The position numbers and the translations under genes are program-made. 7,578 nucleotides of DNA from Treponema sp. (GTDB lineage Bacteria > Spirochaetota > Spirochaetia > Treponematales > Treponemataceae): the NCBI GenBank assembly GCA_003447785.1, contig DLYJ01000070.1, positions 1 through 7,578 of the forward strand. The letters run 5' to 3'. Shown piece by piece: positions 1-5,078 of this stretch (position 1 is the stretch's first letter; each line of letters begins with the position of its first letter). A model generated the notes under the pieces. The model had not been told where the DNA came from. It was given only the letters and a program-made list of their open reading frames with translations, and made no database searches.

Positions 1-14
1 ATTCATTTAAACAT

Positions 15-68
15 AAAAAAGGCTGCCCTTTTTGAAGTCTTTAATTACTTATTGGACAGCCCCTTTTT
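15..68 (-). terminator. Rho-independent terminator after the chromate-type transporter gene
   Basis: Read on the minus strand, GGCTGTCC (61-54) pairs with GGGCAGCC (28-21), an 8-bp stem with one G-U pair, and is followed directly by six U residues (20-15). It begins about 12 bases past the transporter stop codon. The 25-base loop is long, which lowers certainty. A run of five T on the plus strand (64-68) could let it also work for transcripts coming the other way. Confidence 0.7.
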
Positions 69-72
69 GCCT

Positions 73-1335
73 CTAAAGCAAAGTCATTAAAACTGCAAAC
101 AGGGCTCCTGCAAGAACGATTAGTATCGGATGAATTTTTGTCTTGAAGAGGCAGAAACAGGCCGCAAGATAAAACAGCAGGGCAGGAATTTTTACAAGGT
201 TTTTCCATGTCTCAGCCTGACTGAATGCACAAAGGCCTGCTCCCGGGATATTCAAAAGGGCAAGGACAAAGACCTTTACTGCTGCGACTGCGATAACACC
301 GGTTACGGCCGGGCGCAGGGCAGAGAAGGCGGCTTTTACGCCTGCACGGTCTGCAAATTTTCCGAAAAAGCGTGCGATTAAAAGAATACAGATTATCGAC
401 GGCGCTGCCTGTCCAAGAGTTGTAATGATTGCTCCGGCAGGTCCGTAAAGTTCAAAGCCGATGTAGGTTGCCATATTGATTCCCATCGGGCCGGGCGTGC
501 TTTCGCTGACGGCTACCATATTGTAGAACATATCAATTCCAATCAGGGCAAATTTTTCTACGAGAAGCTGCTGCATTACCGTGATTGCAACAAGTCCGCC
601 TCCGATTGTGATCAGACCCACATACATAAAAATAAAGAAAAGCTGGTACAGGGGAATTTTTTGTCCTTCTGTAACAGCAACGACAGTTTCTCCGGAAGCA
701 AATCCTTTGAGGGCATTAATTCCATAATTCAACGCGATGACGGCAAAGGCGGCAATCAGAATTCCGATTAAAACGGGTTTTAGCGGATACTGTTTCTGAA
801 AGGCTCCAGTCAAAACTCCAATTGCAACTGAAACTACAATTATCCAGACTGTGCTTACGTTAAAAAAGTAAATTGCGATAAAACTCAGGACAAACAGTAC
901 AAAGCCAAAAAAGTTTTTTACTGCCTTTGTCGCAAACTTCCATACTGCGTGGGTCAGGAGGGCAGCAACCGAAATATTGATTCCTGTAAGTGCCGTCTGA
1001 ACCCATGGAATGTGTGCAAAATTCGAGATGAATCGGGCAATTATGCTGATTACGATAATTGACGGAGTAATCATGCCCAGGGTTCCTATAATTCCTCCGA
1101 TTGTGCCTGCAAGTTTATTACCGATAAAGGTCGAAACATTTACCGCGATGATTCCCGGGGTGCTCTGACCGATTGCAAACCAGTCCAGAAGTTCTTCGCT
1201 GGTTGTCCATTTTCTTTTTTGTGCAAGTTCTCTGTCTAAAACCGGGAGCATGGCAATTCCGCCGCCAAATGTACAAAGTCCGATTTTAAAAAGTGTTGAA
1301 TACAATTCCCATAAAAGTCTGAGGTTCAAATTCAT
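73..1335 (-). CDS. chrA: Chromate transporter (CHR) family protein, two-domain form
   Basis: A 420-residue, very hydrophobic inner-membrane protein of the chromate ion transporter family. It shows the duplicated architecture of the long form: the N-terminal half has FGGG followed by AMLP (residues 23-31) and STPG (58-61), and the C-terminal half repeats these as IGGG (244-247) and STPGPMG (279-285), each followed by an (Y/F)IG motif and a Gly-rich helix ending in a PSII motif. Known family members export chromate, but many homologues in anaerobes have no proven substrate, so chromate export is a family label here. The first-half motif reads PGI rather than the usual PGP. The start at 1335 gives the expected N-terminus just before the first FGGG helix. 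No Shine-Dalgarno sequence precedes it, and a good promoter ends only about ten bases upstream. It is transcribed divergently from the DUF937 gene and has its own terminator. Confidence 0.88.
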   Translation of the reverse strand: MNLNLRLLWELYSTLFKIGLCTFGGGIAMLPVLDRELAQKRKWTTSEELLDWFAIGQSTPGIIAVNVSTFIGNKLAGTIGGIIGTLGMITPSIIVISIIARFISNFAHIPWVQTALTGINISVAALLTHAVWKFATKAVKNFFGFVLFVLSFIAIYFFNVSTVWIIVVSVAIGVLTGAFQKQYPLKPVLIGILIAAFAVIALNYGINALKGFASGETVVAVTEGQKIPLYQLFFIFMYVGLITIGGGLVAITVMQQLLVEKFALIGIDMFYNMVAVSESTPGPMGINMATYIGFELYGPAGAIITTLGQAAPSIICILLIARFFGKFADRAGVKAAFSALRPAVTGVIAVAAVKVFVLALLNIPGAGLCAFSQAETWKNLVKIPALLFYLAACFCLFKTKIHPILIVLAGALFAVLMTLL

Positions 1336-1344
1336 AACGTTTTT

Positions 1345-1373
1345 ATTTTATCTTTTGCTTTATATACTTTCAA
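1345..1373 (-). promoter_or_regulatory. Sigma-70-type promoter for the transporter gene
   Basis: On the minus strand TTGAAA (1373-1368) and TAAAAT (1350-1345) are separated by exactly 17 bases, each matching 5 of 6 consensus positions. The predicted transcription start is near 1337-1339, two to four bases before the ATG at 1335, so the message would be leaderless or nearly so. This agrees with the missing ribosome binding site. Confidence 0.55.
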
Positions 1374-1386
1374 TATGAGTGGAAAA

Positions 1387-1404
1387 TTTGGTGAATTCAT
1401 CAAA
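1387..1404. promoter_or_regulatory. Candidate operator dyad between divergent promoters
   Basis: TTTGgTGAATTCAtCAAA is an 18-base dyad with a single non-complementary pair, centred on GAATTC. It covers the place where a -35 element of the DUF937 promoter would lie, and is about 14 bases upstream of the transporter -35. The position suits a regulator acting on both genes, but no regulator is identified. Confidence 0.35.
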
Positions 1405-1408
1405 ATGG

Positions 1409-1417
1409 TGATATAAT
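1409..1417 (+). promoter_or_regulatory. Extended -10 promoter for the DUF937 gene
   Basis: TGATATAAT is a perfect extended -10 element (TG, one base, TATAAT at 1412-1417). The -35 region is poor (TTGGTG at 1388-1393 with 18-base spacing), as is usual with an extended -10. The predicted start is near 1424, giving a leader of about 28 bases that contains the GAGG ribosome binding site at 1441-1444. Confidence 0.6.
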
Positions 1418-1451
1418 AAATTCTATCGAAATAAAAAAAAGAGGCATCTTA

Positions 1452-2039
1452 ATGGCAGACACATCATCCATCCTTTCTACCTTGCTGAGTTCTTCGGCAA
1501 TCAAGGAAATCAGTAAAACATCAGACACAAGTGCAGACGAGGTTCAGCGCATTGTTGCAAACGCAGTTCCTGCTCTTTTACAGGGCGCAAATAAACAGGC
1601 TACTTCAAAATCAACGGCAGAAGGTTTTGCTGCCGCATTGTCACAGCACGCTCAGGACAACACGTCAAACATCGCTTCATTCATGAAGAACGTTGACCTT
1701 GACGACGGCTTAAAAGTCCTGGGCCACCTTCTCGGCTCTTCGGCAAAATCAACAACTGCTCAGATTTCAAAGGCATCCGGAACAACTGTTGCAAAGACAA
1801 CTTCTGTTCTTTCCGCTCTTGCTCCGCTTTTGATGAGTCTTCTCGGACAGCAGACCCAGTCTTCTTCAGGCTCTGCACAGGCTTCCATGGCAGCAAGCCT
1901 TCTTGGCGGACTTATGCAGAATGTAAATGTGGGTGACGTTCTTGGAAGCCTTCTCGGCGCATCATCATCAGGTTCATCAAAACCTTCTTCAAATGCGGCC
2001 GGCAGCCTTTTGAACGGCCTCATGGGACTTTTAAAATAA
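1452..2039 (+). CDS. DUF937 domain protein of unknown function
   Basis: A 195-residue protein rich in Ser, Ala, Leu and Gly with no Cys and no signal peptide, so probably cytoplasmic. It resembles the DUF937 (YidB-like) family, whose function is not known. The sequence shows an internal duplication: LLSSSA with ISKTS and a VPALLQG helix (residues 11-45) is echoed by LLGSSA with ISKAS and an APLLMSLLG helix (93-132). The C-terminal third is low-complexity, with short repeats of SLLGGLM (149-155), GSLLG (165-169) and SLLNGLMGLL (185-194) separated by Ser-rich linkers. The start at 1452 is set by GAGG at 1441-1444, seven bases upstream. It is monocistronic in appearance: divergent from the transporter gene and separated from the next gene by a 210-base spacer. 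The extended -10 and ribosome site suggest good expression. Family assignment is by pattern only. Confidence 0.78.
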   Translation: MADTSSILSTLLSSSAIKEISKTSDTSADEVQRIVANAVPALLQGANKQATSKSTAEGFAAALSQHAQDNTSNIASFMKNVDLDDGLKVLGHLLGSSAKSTTAQISKASGTTVAKTTSVLSALAPLLMSLLGQQTQSSSGSAQASMAASLLGGLMQNVNVGDVLGSLLGASSSGSSKPSSNAAGSLLNGLMGLLK

Positions 2040-2043
2040 TTAA

Positions 2044-2231
2044 TTTATGTATAATCGGGAAATTTCGAGTTATTCGTATATCAGCAAGTGAAAATCTGCC
2101 GTAAGCGAGGTTACGACACAAACTCGCCTGAGCTTCGCTCACTGCGAGGTTTGCTGGCGTGTTCTCGCTGAGAGGCAGATTGTGTTTTGGGATAATTTGA
2201 AAAACTCGAAATTTGACCTGTATAACATAAA
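2044..2231. repeat. Nested foldback element with imperfect terminal inverted repeats
   Basis: The spacer folds on itself at several levels. Outer arms TTTATGT (2044-2050) and ACATAAA (2225-2231) are followed inward by AAATTTCGAGTTATTC (2060-2075) and its near-complement GAAAAACTCGAAATTT (2199-2214, 15 of 16 matching). Inside lie AATCTGCC (2093-2100) with GGCAGATT (2174-2181), AGCGAG (2104-2109) with CTCGCT (2164-2169), and a perfect apex TGAGC-ttc-GCTCA (2129-2141). No open reading frame is convincing here. It could be a miniature non-autonomous mobile repeat or a structured RNA. Its right arm supplies the -35 and -10 of the next gene. No clear target-site duplication is seen. Confidence 0.6.
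2197..2226 (+). promoter_or_regulatory. Sigma-70-type promoter for the membrane protein gene
   Basis: TTGAAA (2197-2202) and TATAAC (2221-2226) are 18 bases apart, each 5 of 6 to consensus. The predicted start is near 2232, just before the AGGAGG ribosome site (2235-2240), which would leave the Shine-Dalgarno almost at the 5' end of the message. Both elements lie inside the right arm of the foldback element. Confidence 0.45.
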
Positions 2232-2249
2232 AAAAGGAGGTTTGCTAAA

Positions 2250-2993
2250 ATGGCAGACACTAAAAAAGCTTCCGGCGGAAGTACAATCGGATTGCGCATC
2301 GGCGCAGTAATTCTCTGGATTGCAGCTCTTGTAATGGAGTTCTTTGCAATCAGCACAATCATGGACACTGTATCAGTTGGTTTCATCGCAGCACTCGTTG
2401 AAAAAGTATGCGACGCACTCAAGAGCACAGACGGCCGTCTCTACGTAATGGTAGGTCTTCTTGTTGTTGATGCAGTATTTGTTATCATCGGCGCCCAGCT
2501 GTGGAAAAACGCCAACCACATCAATCCTGCATCTGAAAAGAACAAGGCTCTTTTCTGGCTCTGGAACAACATGGGTGTTGTAGTTGCAGCAATCTGTTTT
2601 ATTCCATTTATCGTTCTTCTTCTCAAAAACGACAAGGCAGACAAAAAAACAAAGGCAATCGGTGCCGTTGCAGCTGCAATCCTTCTCGCAATCAGCGGTC
2701 TTGCAAGCTACGACTGGAATCCGGTTTCTAAGGAAGACCTCGCTGCTCAGGGTGTAAGCACAGTATTCTGGACACAGTACGGTACAAAATACCACACTCA
2801 CGATGACTGCTCTGCAATCAAAAACAGCACAACAATTACAAGCGGTACCCTGGACGAAGCAGTAACTTCTAAAAAAGAAGCCGAATGCAAAATTTGCGAA
2901 AAACGCGATGCAAAGGCTTTGGCTGCCCTTGAATGGGACGCTCACAAAGCTGAACAGAACGCTCCTGCAGTTCAGGAAGAACCAGCAGCTTAA
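2250..2993 (+). CDS. Four-helix membrane protein with C-terminal His/Cys motif, function unknown
   Basis: A 247-residue protein that I cannot assign to a named family. Four membrane helices are evident at about residues 14-36, 64-84, 107-126 and 135-151, with a Lys/Asp-rich loop (126-136) between helices 3 and 4. The soluble tail contains VFWTQYGTKYHTHDDC (172-187), then an acidic helix with LDEA (201-204), then ECKIC (212-216). This order, an aromatic strand, YHxxxxC, an 'EA' helix and CxxC, resembles a small motif found at the ends of various bacterial proteins and probably binds a metal such as zinc through H182 or H184, C187, C213 and C216; that role is inference. The last 25 residues are Ala/Glu-rich and look disordered. 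The start is fixed by AGGAGG at 2235-2240, nine bases upstream. It stands alone between two foldback spacers. Confidence 0.85.
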   Translation: MADTKKASGGSTIGLRIGAVILWIAALVMEFFAISTIMDTVSVGFIAALVEKVCDALKSTDGRLYVMVGLLVVDAVFVIIGAQLWKNANHINPASEKNKALFWLWNNMGVVVAAICFIPFIVLLLKNDKADKKTKAIGAVAAAILLAISGLASYDWNPVSKEDLAAQGVSTVFWTQYGTKYHTHDDCSAIKNSTTITSGTLDEAVTSKKEAECKICEKRDAKALAALEWDAHKAEQNAPAVQEEPAA

Positions 2994-3001
2994 GTAAAAA
3001 C

Positions 3002-3157
3002 TTTTTTTGCCGGGAAACAAAAAACTGTACCACTGCGTACTCCCGGCAAAAGTCAAAAAACGCCCGCTGCTGTCCTCGCTTCGCTGCGGAAGGGCGGCCG
3101 TTTTTTCCTTTTAGCCTCGCGTCCGCAGTGTATAAGGCTTTAATCCCGGCAAAAAAA
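3002..3157. repeat. Inverted-repeat-bounded spacer (14-bp perfect ends)
   Basis: TTTTTTTGCCGGGA (3002-3015) and its exact complement TCCCGGCAAAAAAA (3144-3157) bound a 156-base stretch. A further copy, TCCCGGCAAAA (3041-3051), also pairs with the left end around a GTAC-cactgc-GTAC inner hairpin (3027-3040). CACTGCG (3031-3037) is complementary to CGCAGTG (3124-3130), adding internal pairing. It may be a miniature repeat or alternative folds of the gene's 3' end. No target-site duplication is visible at its ends. Confidence 0.5.
3055..3106 (+). terminator. Terminator after the membrane protein gene, probably bidirectional
   Basis: AAAAAACG (3055-3062) pairs with CGTTTTTT (3099-3106). After one C-C mismatch, CCGC (3064-3067) pairs with GCGG (3094-3097), extended by a U-G pair. 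The inner part, including CTTCGCT, forms a partly paired loop. A six-T tail on the plus strand and a six-A run on the 5' side let it work in both directions. It lies about 60 bases past the stop at 2993, inside the inverted-repeat spacer. Confidence 0.7.
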
Positions 3158-3182
3158 ATCTTTTCCTAAAAATCCTTTCTTA

Positions 3183-3191
3183 TGCTATACT
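3183..3191 (+). promoter_or_regulatory. Extended -10 promoter for deoD and the ArsR gene
   Basis: TGCTATACT is an extended -10 (TG, one base, TATACT at 3186-3191, 5 of 6 to consensus). No good -35 is seen. The expected transcription start is about 3197-3199, on or next to the deoD ATG at 3198, so the mRNA should be leaderless. Confidence 0.6.
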
Positions 3192-3195
3192 GTTT

Positions 3196-3211
3196 ATATG
3201 AGTACACATAT
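3196..3211. promoter_or_regulatory. Candidate operator dyad over the deoD start
   Basis: ATATGaGTACaCATAT is a 16-base dyad whose only mismatch is one symmetric A/A pair. It covers the predicted transcription start and the first codons of deoD. ArsR-family repressors usually bind AT-rich imperfect palindromes near the promoter, and an ArsR gene is in this operon, so autoregulation is plausible. Because the bases also encode Met-Ser-Thr-His-Ile, chance is possible. Confidence 0.35.
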
Positions 3212-3914
3212 TAACGCTCCAGAGGGAGCAATCGCAGACAGTATACTTCTTCCCGGGGACCCGCTCAGAGCAAAGTTTATCGCAGAAAACTTCCTGGAAA
3301 ACCCGGTTTGTTATAACGAAGTTCGGGGAATGTACGGTTTTACCGGCACTTATAAAGGCAAAAAAATCAGCGTACAGGGCACCGGAATGGGGCAGCCTTC
3401 GCTTTCAATTTACGCCACAGAACTTTTTAAATTCTACAACGTGCAGACTGCAATCCGTGTCGGAACCTGCGGCGCCGTTAATGCGGACACAAAACTTCGG
3501 GACACGATTATTGTAAATTCAGCCTGTTCAGATTCGAGCCTGTTGAATCAGAGGTTCGGCAGCATGCACTTTGCACCTACAGCCAGTTTTGAACTTGTAA
3601 AGACCGCTGATTCAATCGCAGAAAAAATGGATATCCGCTACAAGGTTGGTTCCGTTGCATCAAGCGACTTTTTTTACGACAAAAATGATAACTGGAAAAA
3701 ATGGGCAGAGTACGGCGTCCTGGGAATCGAAATGGAAAGTGCCGAGCTCTTTACACTTGCCGCCGAATACAAGCGCAAGGCCCTGGCAATTATGACTGTA
3801 AGTGACCACATTCTTCTCGGCGGACAGACTACCGCAGAAGAACGCCAGACTACATTTACAAATATGATTAAACTTGCCCTGGACACTATTGTTACTCTCG
3901 GACAGGCAAAATGA
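3198..3914 (+). CDS. deoD: Purine nucleoside phosphorylase, DeoD type
   Basis: A 238-residue cytoplasmic enzyme that cleaves purine (deoxy)ribonucleosides with phosphate to the free base and (deoxy)ribose 1-phosphate in purine salvage. The length and sequence match the hexameric bacterial DeoD group. Visible family residues are H4 in THINA (contributed across the dimer), PGDPLRAK (residues 19-26, with G20 and R24 for phosphate), VRGM (42-45), RVGTCGAV (87-94, with R87 for phosphate), GIEMES (176-181, ribose binding), and VSDH (201-204) with D203 as the general acid, plus R216. T90 replaces the Ser of the E. coli enzyme, a common variant. The N-terminus aligns with E. coli DeoD, so the ATG at 3198 is right although no ribosome binding site precedes it. 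It is first in an operon with the ArsR gene, overlapping by four bases. Confidence 0.96.
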   Translation: MSTHINAPEGAIADSILLPGDPLRAKFIAENFLENPVCYNEVRGMYGFTGTYKGKKISVQGTGMGQPSLSIYATELFKFYNVQTAIRVGTCGAVNADTKLRDTIIVNSACSDSSLLNQRFGSMHFAPTASFELVKTADSIAEKMDIRYKVGSVASSDFFYDKNDNWKKWAEYGVLGIEMESAELFTLAAEYKRKALAIMTVSDHILLGGQTTAEERQTTFTNMIKLALDTIVTLGQAK

Positions 3915-4258
3915 CGGACAAGGTTGAATTTGAAAAAGCGACACAGCTGTTTGAAGACTGTTCGCCGGTCTTTATTGCCCTGGGGGACCCGATAAGGCAA
4001 AAATTAATTCTTGATCTGGCTGAAGCAACGATTAATGAAAAGAGTTTGAGCGTTGCGGATTTGACCCGGTTGACCCATCTGTCCCGTCCGGCAGTTTCTC
4101 ATCACCTTAAGATTTTAAAGACAAGCGGTATCATTGAGCCCCTTAAAGTCGGAACTCAAATTTTCTACCGCCTCAATCTTCTGGATCGTGTTAAAGAAGT
4201 AAAGGTCTTAATCGCCCAGATAGAAAAAATTCTATCGGCGATTAAGGTTCAGAAATAA
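3911..4258 (+). CDS. ArsR-family winged-helix transcriptional regulator
   Basis: A 115-residue DNA-binding protein. Residues 18-38 ([21 protein letters not shown]) form the typical first helices, [22 protein letters not shown] (48-69) is the helix-turn-helix with the recognition helix at 58-69, and [10 protein letters not shown] (80-89) is the wing. The usual metal-sensing ELCVCDL motif is replaced by LSVADL; the only Cys is C17, and the C-terminal helix has no His pair, so known ArsR metal sites are absent. The signal could be a small molecule or another metal site; I cannot tell. The ATG overlaps the deoD stop (ATGA), which implies translational coupling, with only a weak CAGG upstream. It may repress its own operon at the dyad over the deoD start. 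The last codons contain a strong hairpin, and the stop lies three bases from the convergent gene's stop. Confidence 0.93.
   Translation: MTDKVEFEKATQLFEDCSPVFIALGDPIRQKLILDLAEATINEKSLSVADLTRLTHLSRPAVSHHLKILKTSGIIEPLKVGTQIFYRLNLLDRVKEVKVLIAQIEKILSAIKVQK
4207..4246. other. Strong hairpin inside the 3' end of the ArsR gene
   Basis: CTTAATCGCC (4207-4216) pairs with GGCGATTAAG (4237-4246), and after a CA bulge GATAGAA (4219-4225) pairs with TTCTATC (4230-4236), closing a four-A loop. This is a 17-bp stem with a two-base bulge, near-symmetric on both strands. It lies 12 bases before the stop codon at the junction of convergent genes. Neither side is followed by a T run, so it is not a classical terminator. 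Confidence 0.65.
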
Positions 4259-4261
4259 TTA

Positions 4262-5041
4262 TTACAGACGGCCTGTGCTGAGGAAGTTTGGACTGAAATA
4301 ACCGTCAGCAAGAGGCTTGTCGATTTCAATACTCTTCATTTTGAGGGTAGTTGAATGACCGGTCTGAACGTTTGTCATGATTTCTTCCATCGGCACATTG
4401 TAAACCCTGTTGCCCTGTTTCTTTTCAAGTTTTGTAACTTCACTTGTTTTTAAAAGCTTGCCTTTTTTGTCGTACATTTCGATGAAAACAGGGAGCATTG
4501 AATCTTTATCTACCCAGCTGATTCTGTAAAGGTACTGGCTCTTGTTGTCTTTTGGAGTTGATTTTACAACGTAGCAGTCAAAGTCTCCGTGTTTTTCGTC
4601 TTTAAGATATTCGTGGGTATCTTCTTCAACCTTGCGTGTACTCATATCATCATAAGTAAAATCAGTTCCTACGAAAGGCTTGTCACCATCGCTTGAAGCT
4701 ACACGGCGGGTTGTGCGGAGACTCGGGAGATAAATCCATTTGTCATCGTCTGCGCCCTTGTTCTGTTTCTGGAGGAAGCGTGTGTTCTTAACGGAAGCAG
4801 GTGAAAGGAATATCATTACGATGTCTGAAGTTCCGTTTTTGTCCCGGCCGTATTCACCGACGTGGCGAACTTCTTTTGCCCCGTTCTTTGCTGTCAGTGT
4901 AAGTTCAACAGCGGCCTTGGTAAACTCCGGTTTCTGGCGGTCGTAAACCTTTTCCATAATTTCTTTTCCGTCCAAAGCGAAGGCAGAAAAGCCTGTCATA
5001 ATCATAAGTGTTGCTGCGATAAGTTTCTGAATTTTTTTCAT
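4262..5041 (-). CDS. Outer membrane lipoprotein-sorting (LolA-like) periplasmic protein
   Basis: A 259-residue secreted protein. Residues 1-22 form a signal peptide: KK near the start, a hydrophobic core, and a cleavage site AFA before L23. There is no lipobox Cys, so the product should be soluble in the periplasm. The mature part matches the family annotated as outer membrane lipoprotein-sorting protein: KWIYLPSLRTTRRV (101-114), FVGTDFTYDDM (123-133) and the C-terminal FSPNFLSTGRL (249-259) are its hallmarks. Members have a LolA/LolB-like fold that shelters a lipid or hydrophobic ligand and are often encoded beside RND-type exporters, as here: the exporter gene ends 37 bases upstream on the same strand. 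AAGGAG at 5053-5048, six bases before the ATG, fixes the start. No terminator is seen after the gene. The exact cargo is unknown. Confidence 0.88.
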   Translation of the reverse strand: MKKIQKLIAATLMIMTGFSAFALDGKEIMEKVYDRQKPEFTKAAVELTLTAKNGAKEVRHVGEYGRDKNGTSDIVMIFLSPASVKNTRFLQKQNKGADDDKWIYLPSLRTTRRVASSDGDKPFVGTDFTYDDMSTRKVEEDTHEYLKDEKHGDFDCYVVKSTPKDNKSQYLYRISWVDKDSMLPVFIEMYDKKGKLLKTSEVTKLEKKQGNRVYNVPMEEIMTNVQTGHSTTLKMKSIEIDKPLADGYFSPNFLSTGRL

Positions 5042-5078
5042 GTTTGTCTCCTTAATTGATTTGTTTATAAACTCCGCA

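Noticed and set aside
130..381. A plus-strand 83-codon frame inside the transporter gene
   Set aside because: It is a Cys/Lys-rich shadow of a securely identified membrane protein gene, with no ribosome site.
2040..2249. A small RNA gene, tRNA or riboswitch in the spacer
   Set aside because: No cloverleaf or known riboswitch core is recognisable, and the downstream promoter lies in the right arm, so the structure would not be in the leader of the next gene.
3005..3051. The TTTTGCCGGGA / TCCCGGCAAAA hairpin as an intrinsic terminator
   Set aside because: On either strand the second arm is followed by A residues, not a T run. The hairpin at 3055-3106 is the better terminator.
2373..3056. A 227-codon open frame on the minus strand, opposite the membrane protein gene
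   Set aside because: It lies antisense to a gene with a strong ribosome site and clear membrane helices, its translation is an odd Cys/Phe/Val-rich string, and it has no recognisable domain.
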